Made by a program: the position numbers and the translations under genes. Below, in pieces: positions 41,034-50,228 of a stretch of DNA of 64,000 bases. The DNA is from Vulcanimicrobiota bacterium (GTDB lineage: Bacteria > Vulcanimicrobiota > Xenobia > Xenobiales > JADMJV01), in contig JAEXNA010000037.1 in the NCBI GenBank assembly GCA_023447635.1, positions 52,905-116,904 of the forward strand, given 5' to 3'. Under the pieces are notes generated by a model. That model searched no databases and had not been told where the DNA came from. It worked only from the letters and a program-made list of their open reading frames with translations. How positions within the stretch are numbered: position 1 is the stretch's first letter; each line of letters opens with the position of its first letter.

Positions 41034-42548
41034 TTAAGCTTCGCCGTCTTTGGGCTTGAGCGCCTCGTGAGCGTTGACGCGACCACCGGTGACCATCTTG
41101 CCGGACAGCTGGGGCTTAGCGTCGACAGTCTCCATGATGCGAGCCTTCAGCTCGTCGTTGGTGATTTCGGGGTACTCGCTGACGATCAGACCAGCCACGC
41201 CGGTGACGTGAGGGGTGGCCATCGAGGTGCCCGAGAAGGTGTTGTAGGCGTCAGCTTTGCCGGAGGTGGAGGACAGGATGTCCACACCGGGGGCGGCTAC
41301 GTCGACCGTGGTGGCGCCGTAGTTAGAGAAGCTGGCCAGGTTGTCCTTATGATCGGTGGCGGCCACCGAGATCACGTTAGGCAGGTCGAAGGTCGCGGGG
41401 TAAGCCGGGCGAGCGTCGTTGTTGTTACGCTCGTTACCAGCGGCTACCACGTGCATCGAGGGCGAGGCCTTGAACGCTTCGTAGAGAGCCTTGTTGAAAC
41501 CGCCGCCGCCCCAGCTGTGCGACTGGATGCGAGCACCCATCTTGGAAGCGTAGAGCACGGAGTCGATCGCGGCCTGCAGGGTTCCGCCGCCGGAAGCGGT
41601 GAGGAACTTGACGCCCATGATGTTGGCCTTGTGCATCACGCCGAAGAGGCCCTTGGAGTTATCACCGTTGGCACCGATGGTACCGGCGCAGTGCGAACCG
41701 TGGTCGTTGTCGTCGAGCGGGTCGCCGGTCTTGGCGGCAGCGTTGTAGCCGTGCACGTCGTCGATCACGCCGTTGCCGTCGTCATCGATGCCGTTGCCGG
41801 GGATCTCGCCCGGGTTGGTCCACAGGTTGCCCTGGAGAGCTTCGTGGTTGTAGTTGATGCCGGTGTCAACAACGGCGATCAGGGGGCCGTTCTCGGCCTG
41901 GTTCTTACCAGTCTGGATGTTCCAGGCTTCGGGGGCGTCGATGTCGGCATCGACGGTACCGCCGGTCTGCCCTTCGTTGTTGAGGCCCCACAGCTTGCTG
42001 TTGAGCTTCTCGGGGGTAGCCGAGACTTCGGCGTCGCTGTCAGCGGTCAGCTCGGCGGGGTCCAGCTGGACCACGTCGTTGGAAGCCGCGAACTCGACGC
42101 GAGGGTCTTCACCCATGGCGGCGATGCCCTGAGCGGTGGTCATGCCGGCGGGAAGCTGAACGACCATCATTTCGCCGTTGAAGCTCTTGAACATGTTCTG
42201 CGGGATGTCGAAGCGGTGGGCGACTTCGGCGCCGTAATCCTGGGCGAATCCGCCCAGAACGCCGTTGGTGTCCTGGGTGGAAAAGGCGAAGTCAGGCTTG
42301 AGCTTGACGATCACCTGGCCGGGCACGTGCTCGGGCAAGGCGCTTTCGATCTGGGCAGCGGCTTCCGCCGTGGTGGCCAGCAGCGAAGCGACGTTGACGC
42401 CGCCCTTGCTGAACTGAACCTGGGCGGAGTCCGAAGGGGAAGCCTGGGTTTCCGCAGCGGCCTGGGTGGAGGCAGCGGCCTTGGCGCCTTCGTTCTTCTT
42501 GATCTGGTAGACGCCCGCGGCATTGGGGCTGGTGGGGTTGATCATCAT
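41034..42548 (-). CDS. subtilisin-family (S8) serine protease without a signal peptide
   Basis: A 504-aa protease. Catalytic triad: Asp228 in AVVDTG, His283 in DHGSHCAG, Ser442 in GTSMATPH; the oxyanion Asn is Asn372 in AAGNE. A DDDGNGVIDD loop (255-264) looks like a calcium site. Residues 75-165 resemble an I9-type propeptide (GQVIVKLKPDF...). Residues 1-70 are low-complexity Ala/Gln/Ser, and no hydrophobic signal peptide is present although the propeptide and calcium loop suggest an exported enzyme. It may leave by a non-Sec route or act in the cytosol. The upstream gene is the giant repeat protein. Confidence 0.93.
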   Translation of the reverse strand: MMINPTSPNAAGVYQIKKNEGAKAAASTQAAAETQASPSDSAQVQFSKGGVNVASLLATTAEAAAQIESALPEHVPGQVIVKLKPDFAFSTQDTNGVLGGFAQDYGAEVAHRFDIPQNMFKSFNGEMMVVQLPAGMTTAQGIAAMGEDPRVEFAASNDVVQLDPAELTADSDAEVSATPEKLNSKLWGLNNEGQTGGTVDADIDAPEAWNIQTGKNQAENGPLIAVVDTGINYNHEALQGNLWTNPGEIPGNGIDDDGNGVIDDVHGYNAAAKTGDPLDDNDHGSHCAGTIGANGDNSKGLFGVMHKANIMGVKFLTASGGGTLQAAIDSVLYASKMGARIQSHSWGGGGFNKALYEAFKASPSMHVVAAGNERNNNDARPAYPATFDLPNVISVAATDHKDNLASFSNYGATTVDVAAPGVDILSSTSGKADAYNTFSGTSMATPHVTGVAGLIVSEYPEITNDELKARIMETVDAKPQLSGKMVTGGRVNAHEALKPKDGEA

Positions 42549-42761
42549 GTGACTTGGTAAAACTCCCTACGAATTACAGCTAGAACAGCCTTTTGTGTGG
42601 TTAGTGCTCGATTCCGCGACCTGACGCACGGCAAGCTCGACGTTCAACAGCACTATGGTACGGATGCTCTTCGCTTCTATCTTAAGATCACCTTGCCCTG
42701 AAGTTATGAACGCGGTATGAACAGCTCAGAAGCGGTCGCTAATCCATACCTGCCAGGTGGG
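42549..42761. other. gap upstream of the S8 protease
   Basis: This is most of the 273-bp space between the protease and the giant protein gene. GGGAG lies 14 bases before the protease start. I find no convincing sigma70 promoter and no small gene. Confidence 0.4.
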
Positions 42762-42796
42762 GAAAAGAAAATCCCCGCCGGGCCACGGCGGGGATT
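42762..42796 (-). terminator. terminator of the giant repeat protein gene
   Basis: A perfect 11-bp stem (42770-42780 with 42786-42796), 5-base loop, then TTTTCTTTT on the minus strand. Confidence 0.88.
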
Positions 42797-42821
42797 CTCT
42801 TCAAGCGCGCGAGTTCAAAGC

Positions 42822-45800
42822 TCAGGCGGCCACGGGCGCAGGCGGTTGCCCTCCCCCACCCTGGGCGGCGGCCAACTGCTGGCCGAAGTGCTGGGCGGCT
42901 TGGGCCAGCGTTTGGATCATCTGCAGTTCGGATTGGGCCTGAGTCTCGCCCTTCTGCGCTCTGGCCTGAATGGCGGCCAGACCGCTGGGGTCGCCCGCCA
43001 GGTCAGCCGTCAACAGGGTGCGCAGCAGGGCCCCGTTGTCGACTTTCAGCTGCTCCCCCATAGCCACGATGTCGGGGTGGGTCAGCACCGCATTGGCGAC
43101 CGGCCCCTGCATCACGGCGTCGAGCTGCTGAGCCAACACTTCGGGGCTGGGCATGGTGGCCGCCTTGACCAGCTGACCGACGCGACTGCCGATGTCGAAG
43201 GTCTGAGCCGTCTTGACATCGCCAGCCTGGAGTCGGCCGTCGAACTCGGCGGTCAGAACCGGATTCAGTTGAGCCTGCACCAGGGTCAGATAGGCCTCAC
43301 GAACTTGCTCGGGGGGCAGACTTAGCTCGCCCGCCAGCTTGTCCAGCTCGGGCGACTGCAGGACGCCGCCCACGGCGGGGTTTTGCTGCAAGAAGGTAGC
43401 GACCTGAGGATCCGCCATAGGATTTCCCAGGTCAGCCTCCGGAGCGACCGTGTCGTTGGCTCCACCCGTCGCTTCGGCCGTCGCCGAGGTGATGGAACGG
43501 TCAAGAACTTCCAACAGTTCGGATTTCCGAGGATCGATCTGTTTACCCGTGCTGTCGACCAGCTGATTCTGCAAGGCCAACTGGTCTCCCAGAACGAGCG
43601 AACGCAGCAGCCCGTTGTAGAGGTTCTTGGCGTCCTCGGGACCCAGACCAAGACGGCTGACGGTGTCGTTGACCTCGGGTCGAGCCAGGACTTTCCCGAC
43701 GAACTCGTGATCGATGGAGCTTTGAAAAAGCTCTTCCTCGACATCCACGCGAGCCTTGTCCCACAGACCGACCAGCTCGGGAGATTTCTCTTCCAGGCGA
43801 ACCTTGGCTTTGGTCAGGTCGACCCCGGCCTGCAGCTTCTTCTGCTGGGCTTCTTGAGGCGACAGCCCTTCGTAAGCTTCCGAGCTGTTGAGGGTAGCGA
43901 AAGCCTGTCCGAGCTGAGCCGCCCCTTCGGGATCCAGAGCGTGAAGTTCGCGGAACGCCGAAGCCATGCGCGACTGCGGCCCCTCGGGCACGGTCGGCGT
44001 GGCCGGCGCGCTGAGATCCAGCGGCTTCTCGAGTGTGGCGACCGCGTTGGCCAGATTGCTGAAGTCGGTCAGGCGAAGCGGCTCGTTGTAGCCCTGCCCG
44101 CTGCCCAGCGTCGACTCTTGCATCCACCACTTGTCCGTGCCGCCTTCCGCCGTTGACGGAGCCATAGGCCGACCGAGCTTGTAGTTGACCTCTTTGATGA
44201 CCAGTTCGAGATTCTCTTCATCGCCGGGGCGCTTGAGACCATCGAGCAAGCGGGCCAACAGGTCCTGACCGAGCTCTTCCTGAGACTGGAAGTACATACG
44301 GCTTGCCCCGAACACTTCACGACGCGCCAACTGTAGGGTGGCATCGCGGTCACCGGCCTGAGACTTGCCCAGCAGTTCGTTCTGCTTACGCTCGTCGTGG
44401 TCGATGTAGAGGGACTGCTCGTACTGGCCTCGGAGGTCGTCGGTGGAGAAGCCGAGTTCGCCCAGGCGCTCGTGCACACGACTGTCCTCGACCACCTTGT
44501 CGGTGGTGTCCTTCTTCATCTCCAGCATCACATCACGAGCGACCCAGCCAGCTTCCGTGTCCATGTGTAGCTCTTTGAGTCGCGCCCGAACCCCGGGAAT
44601 AGCTTCAGCGGCCTCGGGCGGTGCACCGGCGAGCAGCGACTCGATCTGCTGCATGGCCTCGAAACGGGCCACCCGGGAGCCGGACTCGGCGTACTGGTCC
44701 ATCAGCAGGCTCAGAGTGGTGAACAGACCCATGGGAGGATGCTGCCCGTTCTTGGCGGCAGCCTTGCGTTCGGCGTCGGACGGAACATAGAACAGTTCCG
44801 GGCTCTTCTCCATCAGCGGCTGCAGCTGGCCCTGAAGGTCGGCCTTGGCTTGCTCGTTTTTCTCGCGCCCTTCGGCCACCAGCTCTTTGCGACTGCTGGC
44901 AGCGGCCCCGAACTTGCCGGTCACGAACCCGGCCACCTTGTCAGCGAAAGCCTTGACCTTATCGGGGAACATCAGACCGCCGACCAGCGCGGGGATCAGC
45001 ATGATGGGGGCCGCAGCCAGCATCGAAACGCCCGCTCCCAGGGTCAGGGCAAACATGCCCGCCGCCGAGCCCACGGAGGTCAAGATCAGTTTGTTGGTCT
45101 TCTGCTTACGCTCGATATCCTTGAGCAGGGTGGAGATCGGGATCTTCTCCTCGTTCCAGCTGCCGTCCTGACGCTCGACCTGGCGAGGCGTCATGGTCGC
45201 GCCGTTCTTATGCAGCTCGACCAGCTCTTTCTTCTCGGCGCTGAGCTCTTTGAGCTTGGCCACGCTCTGACCAGCGGCAAGGACCCCGGCCGGAGCCAGA
45301 GCCAGCGGAGCCATCGAGATGGCGCTGGCGCCGATCCCCACGGTCAACGCGATAGAACCGATGCCGCCGCTCAGGCCGGTAGCCATGAGGCGGTGTTTGC
45401 GCTGTTCCTTGGTGATATTCTTGAGGCGCTCTTCGATCGGCATCTGCTGCTCGCCCACGGCCATAGGGCGTCCGATCTGAGGGTTCATCTTCTCGATGGT
45501 CTTCAGGACGTGGGTCTGGCCCTTGCCCTGCAGCTCCTGCAGTTCAGCCTTCTCTTTCGAGAGCGACTTCAGCTCGGCCAGGGAGTTGAGCACCATTCCG
45601 CCGCTGCCGATGATCATCGCAGCGCCGGCCAGATAAGGCGTCGCGGCGACGGCCCCGGTCAAAGCGCCGGCCATCGCGCCGGTACCGAAGGCGCCGCCAG
45701 CGGCCATGAAGCCGATCACCGACGAACCTCCAGCCATACCTAGCAGCGAGGTTGAAGCCAGCTTGGCCTTCGCCGTACGAATTTTCAGCTCCAGACGCTT

Positions 45801-46667
45801 TTTCTCGGCTTCCGCCGAGACAGGGACGGCGGCGTTGACGCCTACCTCGAGGGTGATCATGTCCGTCTTAGAGAGCTTCTCGCGCTGCTGCACGTAATGC
45901 ATCAGATCCTGGCTCTCTTTGAGCGACTCGTACTGCTTGTTCAGCGAAGCGCCGGCCGTGGCCAGGGCGACCAGCGGAGCAGCAGCCGAAACGTAAGGGA
46001 TGTTCACTACCCCGGCCAGTGAGGACTGAGCGAAGTTGCCCAGGCCGTCGGAAAGGTTGTTCAGGCGAAGGCGCTTTTTCTCGGTGGCCAGACCCGTGGG
46101 CGAGGTGCCCATCTTGAACTCGTAGCCTTTGGGAGCAACCGCCGTCCCTTCGGGGACCCCGAACCAGCCCTGAGGGATCACGGTGCTTCCGCGTTCGACC
46201 AGGTGGGCGGTCAGGTCGTCGATCGGGGCGTGCCCCTGGGCGTCCTTGACCAGGTGAGATTTGGGAACTTCGAGGGTCTCGAGAATATGAGTGGTCTCGG
46301 GGTTTCCAGTGCCATCCACCGGCACCAGTTCGAGACGGCCTTCGGGACTGAGGCCGATATTGGAGCGGACTTCCTCGATTTCGGGAAACATCACCCCGTG
46401 CTGCTCGAGTTCGGCCTGCTTGGCGTAGGGGACCAGAGCGATGGTCATCTTCGAACGCAGCTGCCCGTTTCCGGCGTCCTCGCTCTGCAAAGCCTCGGTG
46501 GTGGTCTTGAAGCGAGCCGCCAGGGTCACCTCTTCCTTCGGCACCTCAGGGGTGACGACGGCCTCGGGCTCGGGCGCGACGGCCGGCGACTCGGCGCTGC
46601 CGTAGCTGATTTGAGGCTTGCGGATAGAGTATTGGGGCTGAGAGCCGCCAACGGAGCCTGATTGCAT
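42822..46667 (-). CDS. giant protein with glycine-rich membrane hairpins and a four-copy helical repeat
   Basis: 1281 aa from ATG 46667 (AGGAAGGG 7 bases upstream; the frame is open to 46754 but a promoter lies there). No signal peptide and no family I recognise. Layout: residues 1-55 low complexity; 60-210 globular; then glycine/alanine-rich hydrophobic stretches at about 211-243, 304-362, 426-468 and 526-566, alternating with Lys/Glu-rich linkers. The last two units are clear tandem repeats: LKSLSKEKAELQELQGKG matches LKELSAEKKELVELHKNG, and their hydrophobic parts align too. The C-terminal half has four copies of a roughly 60-65-residue helical repeat at about 728-786, 996-1061, 1105-1167 and 1197-1256, marked by a small-residue/Leu helix start, a Leu-rich middle and a GDxxA-like turn. 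Membrane insertion as glycine-zipper hairpins is inferred. Downstream is the S8 protease. Confidence 0.8.
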   Translation of the reverse strand: MQSGSVGGSQPQYSIRKPQISYGSAESPAVAPEPEAVVTPEVPKEEVTLAARFKTTTEALQSEDAGNGQLRSKMTIALVPYAKQAELEQHGVMFPEIEEVRSNIGLSPEGRLELVPVDGTGNPETTHILETLEVPKSHLVKDAQGHAPIDDLTAHLVERGSTVIPQGWFGVPEGTAVAPKGYEFKMGTSPTGLATEKKRLRLNNLSDGLGNFAQSSLAGVVNIPYVSAAAPLVALATAGASLNKQYESLKESQDLMHYVQQREKLSKTDMITLEVGVNAAVPVSAEAEKKRLELKIRTAKAKLASTSLLGMAGGSSVIGFMAAGGAFGTGAMAGALTGAVAATPYLAGAAMIIGSGGMVLNSLAELKSLSKEKAELQELQGKGQTHVLKTIEKMNPQIGRPMAVGEQQMPIEERLKNITKEQRKHRLMATGLSGGIGSIALTVGIGASAISMAPLALAPAGVLAAGQSVAKLKELSAEKKELVELHKNGATMTPRQVERQDGSWNEEKIPISTLLKDIERKQKTNKLILTSVGSAAGMFALTLGAGVSMLAAAPIMLIPALVGGLMFPDKVKAFADKVAGFVTGKFGAAASSRKELVAEGREKNEQAKADLQGQLQPLMEKSPELFYVPSDAERKAAAKNGQHPPMGLFTTLSLLMDQYAESGSRVARFEAMQQIESLLAGAPPEAAEAIPGVRARLKELHMDTEAGWVARDVMLEMKKDTTDKVVEDSRVHERLGELGFSTDDLRGQYEQSLYIDHDERKQNELLGKSQAGDRDATLQLARREVFGASRMYFQSQEELGQDLLARLLDGLKRPGDEENLELVIKEVNYKLGRPMAPSTAEGGTDKWWMQESTLGSGQGYNEPLRLTDFSNLANAVATLEKPLDLSAPATPTVPEGPQSRMASAFRELHALDPEGAAQLGQAFATLNSSEAYEGLSPQEAQQKKLQAGVDLTKAKVRLEEKSPELVGLWDKARVDVEEELFQSSIDHEFVGKVLARPEVNDTVSRLGLGPEDAKNLYNGLLRSLVLGDQLALQNQLVDSTGKQIDPRKSELLEVLDRSITSATAEATGGANDTVAPEADLGNPMADPQVATFLQQNPAVGGVLQSPELDKLAGELSLPPEQVREAYLTLVQAQLNPVLTAEFDGRLQAGDVKTAQTFDIGSRVGQLVKAATMPSPEVLAQQLDAVMQGPVANAVLTHPDIVAMGEQLKVDNGALLRTLLTADLAGDPSGLAAIQARAQKGETQAQSELQMIQTLAQAAQHFGQQLAAAQGGGGQPPAPVAA

Positions 46668-46724
46668 GGAAAGACCCTTCCTCAAGTCCGCGATTCCCGA
46701 CACGGACCCTTTTGTGGATAGCCT

Positions 46725-46754
46725 ATTATATAGGGACGCTTCAAGCATGCTCAA
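46725..46754 (-). promoter_or_regulatory. promoter of the giant repeat protein
   Basis: Minus-strand TTGAGC (46749-46754), 18-bp spacer, consensus TATAAT (46725-46730). It places the RNA start near 46718 and so supports ATG 46667 as the start codon. Confidence 0.7.
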
Positions 46755-46791
46755 GATGATTTTTCAGAGCATTTTAAGACTTGGCGAAAAC

Positions 46792-46820
46792 TTCACAATT
46801 GACGGGCGGTTCTCTATACT
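46792..46820 (+). promoter_or_regulatory. rlmN promoter giving a leaderless mRNA
   Basis: TTCACA (46792-46797), 17-bp spacer, TATACT (46815-46820). The ATG of rlmN begins 7 bases after the -10 box, the expected transcription start. Confidence 0.7.
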
Positions 46821-46826
46821 ACCCGC

Positions 46827-48011
46827 ATGTTGCCCAAGCCCTCCGTGGACCCCTACCCCTTTGCCCGACTGCCCCGCTCGCCTCAGGAGCGGATGCTCGA
46901 CGGCCGCCAGAACCTCAAAGACTTGCTTCCCAGCGAGCTCGAGGCCTGGCTGGCTTCGATCGGCGAGCCGCGCTACAGGGCCAAGCAGATTCTGCGCTGG
47001 ATGTACCAACGTGGGGTCAGCGACTTCGACGCTATGACCGACCTGTCGAAAGCGCTGCGGGAGAAGCTGAAAGAGTGTGCGGTGATCCCCGTGCTCAAAG
47101 TTCGCCGCGCCTCGGAAAGCCGCAGCAAGGACACGCAAAAGTTTCTTTTCGATCTTCCCAACGGAGGCGAGGTCGAAAGCGTGCAGATGCGCTACTCCGA
47201 AGAGATGGGCGCTGGGCGCACGGCCGTCTGCATCTCGTCCCAGGTCGGCTGCGCCATGGGCTGCAATTTCTGCGCCTCGGGAGTGATGGGGCTCAAGCGC
47301 CACCTTTCGACCTGGGAGATCGTCGACCAGGTTCTGCAGATCCAGAATGCCATCCGCGAGGGCGGCGAACGGGTCGCCAACGTGGTCTTTATGGGCTTGG
47401 GCGAACCGCTTCATAACTATGAAGAGGTCCTGCGGGCCGTCCACCTGCTGAATCTGGGAGACGGACTGGGCATCGGGATGCGCCACCTGACCATCTCGAC
47501 CTCGGGCCTGGTCCCTCAGATCCACCAACTGGCCGACACCGGTCTACCGATCCGCCTGGCCATCAGCCTGCACGCGGTGCGCGATGAGCTGCGTTCTCAG
47601 ATCATGCCGGTCAACCAGCGATTCGATATCGCGACCCTTTTGGAAGCTTGCGGCGTCTACTACCAGCGAACCGGCCGCCGAGTTACTTTCGAATACATCA
47701 TGCTCGACGGGATCAACGATAGCCCCGAAGAAGCCCGCGAACTGGCCGCCCTGCTGACGCATCATCAGATCAGCGCTCTGGTGAACCTGATCCCCTGGAA
47801 CCCGGTCGACGGGGTGCCCTATAAGCGCAGCCAGCCTCAAGCGATTCGCCGCTTCCAGGGGATTGTCGAAAAAGCCGGCATCCGCTGCACCGTCCGTCAG
47901 GAAAAGGGCGCCGACATCGACGCCGCCTGTGGACAACTGCGCCTGCGGGACCTCAAGGAGCGGCAGGCAGACCTGCAGGCCGACCTTGACCAAAACCCAA
48001 CCCAAGATTAG
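46827..48011 (+). CDS. rlmN: dual-specificity rRNA/tRNA adenine-C2 methyltransferase RlmN
   Basis: Radical SAM enzyme, 394 aa, methylating C2 of A2503 in 23S rRNA and A37 of some tRNAs. The cluster motif CAMGCNFC uses Cys142, Cys146 and Cys149. The S-adenosylmethionine site GLGEPLHNY, and the methyl-carrying Cys near the C-terminus in DIDAACGQL, are present. Absence of a Shine-Dalgarno and the promoter position predict a leaderless transcript. The next gene follows after 11 bp. Confidence 0.97.
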   Translation: MLPKPSVDPYPFARLPRSPQERMLDGRQNLKDLLPSELEAWLASIGEPRYRAKQILRWMYQRGVSDFDAMTDLSKALREKLKECAVIPVLKVRRASESRSKDTQKFLFDLPNGGEVESVQMRYSEEMGAGRTAVCISSQVGCAMGCNFCASGVMGLKRHLSTWEIVDQVLQIQNAIREGGERVANVVFMGLGEPLHNYEEVLRAVHLLNLGDGLGIGMRHLTISTSGLVPQIHQLADTGLPIRLAISLHAVRDELRSQIMPVNQRFDIATLLEACGVYYQRTGRRVTFEYIMLDGINDSPEEARELAALLTHHQISALVNLIPWNPVDGVPYKRSQPQAIRRFQGIVEKAGIRCTVRQEKGADIDAACGQLRLRDLKERQADLQADLDQNPTQD

Positions 48012-48022
48012 GAACCTTACCC

Positions 48023-48772
48023 ATGATTTCCACTGCCGTTCGCGGGCTGACCGCGTTTCGTAAGCTCCATGCCGGAGAACAAGATTGGCGACGGGGCGAC
48101 CGAGCCCTGACCTTGCATATGCTGCGCGGCCTGGCGCCGGGCTTCTACCAGGAACAGGGGCTGAGTCGAGAGCACCACGAGGCGATCCAGGCTCTCAACC
48201 TCATGCCGATCGAGTTTCCGCAGAGGTTGTCACTCGACGCCGCAATGTCCCGCGTGGACGCCATCTACTTGCGCTCGCTGGAAGGGATTCCCCAGCCCTC
48301 ACTGGACCGCGAGCAGATCCAGGACTACCTGAACTACAGCTTCCGGAGACACGGCTGGCTATCGGCCTGGCTCATGAGCGAACAGCTTCGACGAGCCGGA
48401 GTTGTCGACCGGGCCTACTCGCCTACCGACGCCTCTTCCGACGACCCTACGCTTCGGCTGTACTACCTGGCTCACCGTTTTATGGTCGACAGCGACTACT
48501 TCGCCAGGCCGCTAGCCGAAGCTGACTACACGGAGCAACTCGGGGAACTCGAAGGCGCGCTAGAGCCGCTGATCCGCGAACGTCAGTGGGACCTGCTGGC
48601 CGAGGCTGTCATCTGCCTTGCGGCGTGCGCTCGCCGTCCTGAAGCGGCCTGGAACGCCCTGAGAATCGCTCAGCGCCGCGACGGTAGCTGGGGAGAAAAG
48701 GGCCAGGATACAAGACAGGCCGCCCATACAACGGCGGCCTGCTTGATTGCGATGGCGTTAGAGAGAACCTAA
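48023..48772 (+). CDS. helical protein with a QW-type prenyltransferase/cyclase repeat
   Basis: 249 aa, cytosolic. The C-terminal segment AQRRDGSWGEKGQDTRQAAH resembles the QxxDGSW repeat of squalene cyclases and prenyltransferase beta subunits, with an alpha/alpha-toroid helix following (TTAACLIAMALE). Only one repeat is clear, and the catalytic DxDD is absent, so enzyme activity is doubtful. Cotranscribed with rlmN; the 3' end overlaps convergent fmt by 4 bp. Confidence 0.6.
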   Translation: MISTAVRGLTAFRKLHAGEQDWRRGDRALTLHMLRGLAPGFYQEQGLSREHHEAIQALNLMPIEFPQRLSLDAAMSRVDAIYLRSLEGIPQPSLDREQIQDYLNYSFRRHGWLSAWLMSEQLRRAGVVDRAYSPTDASSDDPTLRLYYLAHRFMVDSDYFARPLAEADYTEQLGELEGALEPLIRERQWDLLAEAVICLAACARRPEAAWNALRIAQRRDGSWGEKGQDTRQAAHTTAACLIAMALERT

Positions 48773-49719
48773 GCGGTAACAACCTCGCCGCCCAGGGTCT
48801 GACCAGCGGCGACTTTGCCACCGTTCCAAAGCGAGGCTCCGTCCATCCATCCCTTGCCTGCCGGCTTGACCTTCTCGAGCACCAGGGCGCCCTCGCCGCA
48901 AGCGACGATCGGCCCTTTGCCTTTGAGCAAGCCCAAAACTTCCCCCGGCTTCCCGCGTCCTTCGGCGTGGGAAGCCTTCCCGACCTTGAGCGCTTCGCCG
49001 TTGGCCAGCGTCGTGGCAGCCCCAGGCTCATCAGCCAGGCCTCGAATCCGATTCCGCACCGCCTCGGCCGACTGGGTCCAATCGACGGCCAATTCAGCCT
49101 TGGACATTGGCTTGGTATAGCCGCCCACGGCCTCCTTGGGCTGCTTCACCCGAGGAGCGCTGTCAGTGCGGAGCAGGTCGATGGTCTCTCCCAGCACTTC
49201 GGCCCCAACAGCCGCCAGACGGGCGCTGAGTTGACTGAAAGTCTCCTCGGCACCCAGTTCGGTACGCCGCATGACGATAATGTCGCCGGTGTCGTAGCCT
49301 TCGTCCATGAAGAAGGTACAAACGCCAGTCTCTCTATCGCCAGCGAAAATCGAAGCTTGCAGCGGGATAGCCCCACGATAGCGCGGCAGCAGAGAGGGGT
49401 GAACGTTGATACAGCCGTGCTTGGGTAGCTCGAGAATCTCCGGCGGAATCAACTTGGCGTAAGCGACCACCAGAATGACATCGGGACGGTACTCCCTCAG
49501 CTGGGCGATCACGTCTTCATCGCGAATCCGCTTCGGCTCGTGGACCGGCAGGCCTAGCTCCAGGGCCCGCTTCTTGACCGCCGTCGGCTCGAGGTCCTTA
49601 CCTCGACGCCCACGCGGCTTGTCCGGTTGAGTATAGACAGCCAGCAGTTCGGTGCTCTGGTGCACGAGGTCGAGGGAAGCCACGGCAAACTCCGGGCTGC
49701 CCATAAAGATGGTTCTCAC
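48769..49719 (-). CDS. fmt: methionyl-tRNA formyltransferase
   Basis: 316-aa enzyme formylating initiator Met-tRNA. The catalytic and folate-site region NVHPSLLPRYRGAIPLQ, MDEGYDTGDI and the start MRTIFMGSPEFA are diagnostic. It overlaps def by 4 bp, the common def-fmt pair. It is the last gene of a five-gene operon running from 53563. Confidence 0.98.
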   Translation of the reverse strand: MRTIFMGSPEFAVASLDLVHQSTELLAVYTQPDKPRGRRGKDLEPTAVKKRALELGLPVHEPKRIRDEDVIAQLREYRPDVILVVAYAKLIPPEILELPKHGCINVHPSLLPRYRGAIPLQASIFAGDRETGVCTFFMDEGYDTGDIIVMRRTELGAEETFSQLSARLAAVGAEVLGETIDLLRTDSAPRVKQPKEAVGGYTKPMSKAELAVDWTQSAEAVRNRIRGLADEPGAATTLANGEALKVGKASHAEGRGKPGEVLGLLKGKGPIVACGEGALVLEKVKPAGKGWMDGASLWNGGKVAAGQTLGGEVVTA

Positions 49720-50225
49720 TCGTCGTCGCCCTCGTCTTCGTCGTCATCCTCATCAGCATCGCGCTCTAACGCCTCGGCGTCGACCAGGTCCATCGCCAGG
49801 TCGGTAAAGAGCTGACCGTCGAGATGGTCCATCTCGTGCTGGAACACCACAGCCAGCAAACCCGAGGCCTCATAGGTCACAGGTTCGCCGTTCTCGTCGA
49901 GGCCTTTCACGATCACGATCTCGTGTCGCTCGACCTCTCCGTAGATCCCGGGGATCGACAGGCACCCTTCGGTCCCTAGCGCCCGGCCGGTGTGACTCAC
50001 CAGACGAGGATTCACCAAGCGAATCGGACCGTCGCCGGCATCGGCCACGAAGAGCCGCTTGGAGACCCCGATCTGAGGAGCGGCCAGACCAACACCGTTA
50101 GCGGCGTACATGGTGTCCACCATGTCGTCGAGAAGGCGGGCCAGGGTCTTGTCGACCCTGTCCACCTTATCAGCCTTGCGGCGCAGAACGTTGTCGCCGA
50201 CGTACTTGAGGGGTAAAACGGCCAA
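49716..50225 (-). CDS. def: peptide deformylase
   Basis: 169-aa metalloenzyme removing the formyl group from nascent peptides. The three motifs are GVGLAAPQ, EGCLSIPG and QHEMDHLDG. The last about 18 residues are an acidic Asp/Glu tail not found in most homologues. It follows the small exported protein after 3 bp and overlaps fmt. Confidence 0.97.
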   Translation of the reverse strand: MAVLPLKYVGDNVLRRKADKVDRVDKTLARLLDDMVDTMYAANGVGLAAPQIGVSKRLFVADAGDGPIRLVNPRLVSHTGRALGTEGCLSIPGIYGEVERHEIVIVKGLDENGEPVTYEASGLLAVVFQHEMDHLDGQLFTDLAMDLVDAEALERDADEDDDEDEGDDE

Positions 50226-50228
50226 GGC

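Noticed and set aside
41067..42560. Open frame of 497 codons on the plus strand
   Set aside because: Antisense to the S8 protease, whose catalytic triad is intact; the Val/Gly/His-rich product is a typical shadow.
46668..46754. Longer start for the giant repeat protein
   Set aside because: A TTGAGC-N18-TATAAT promoter occupies these codons, and ATG 46667 has a good ribosome binding site.
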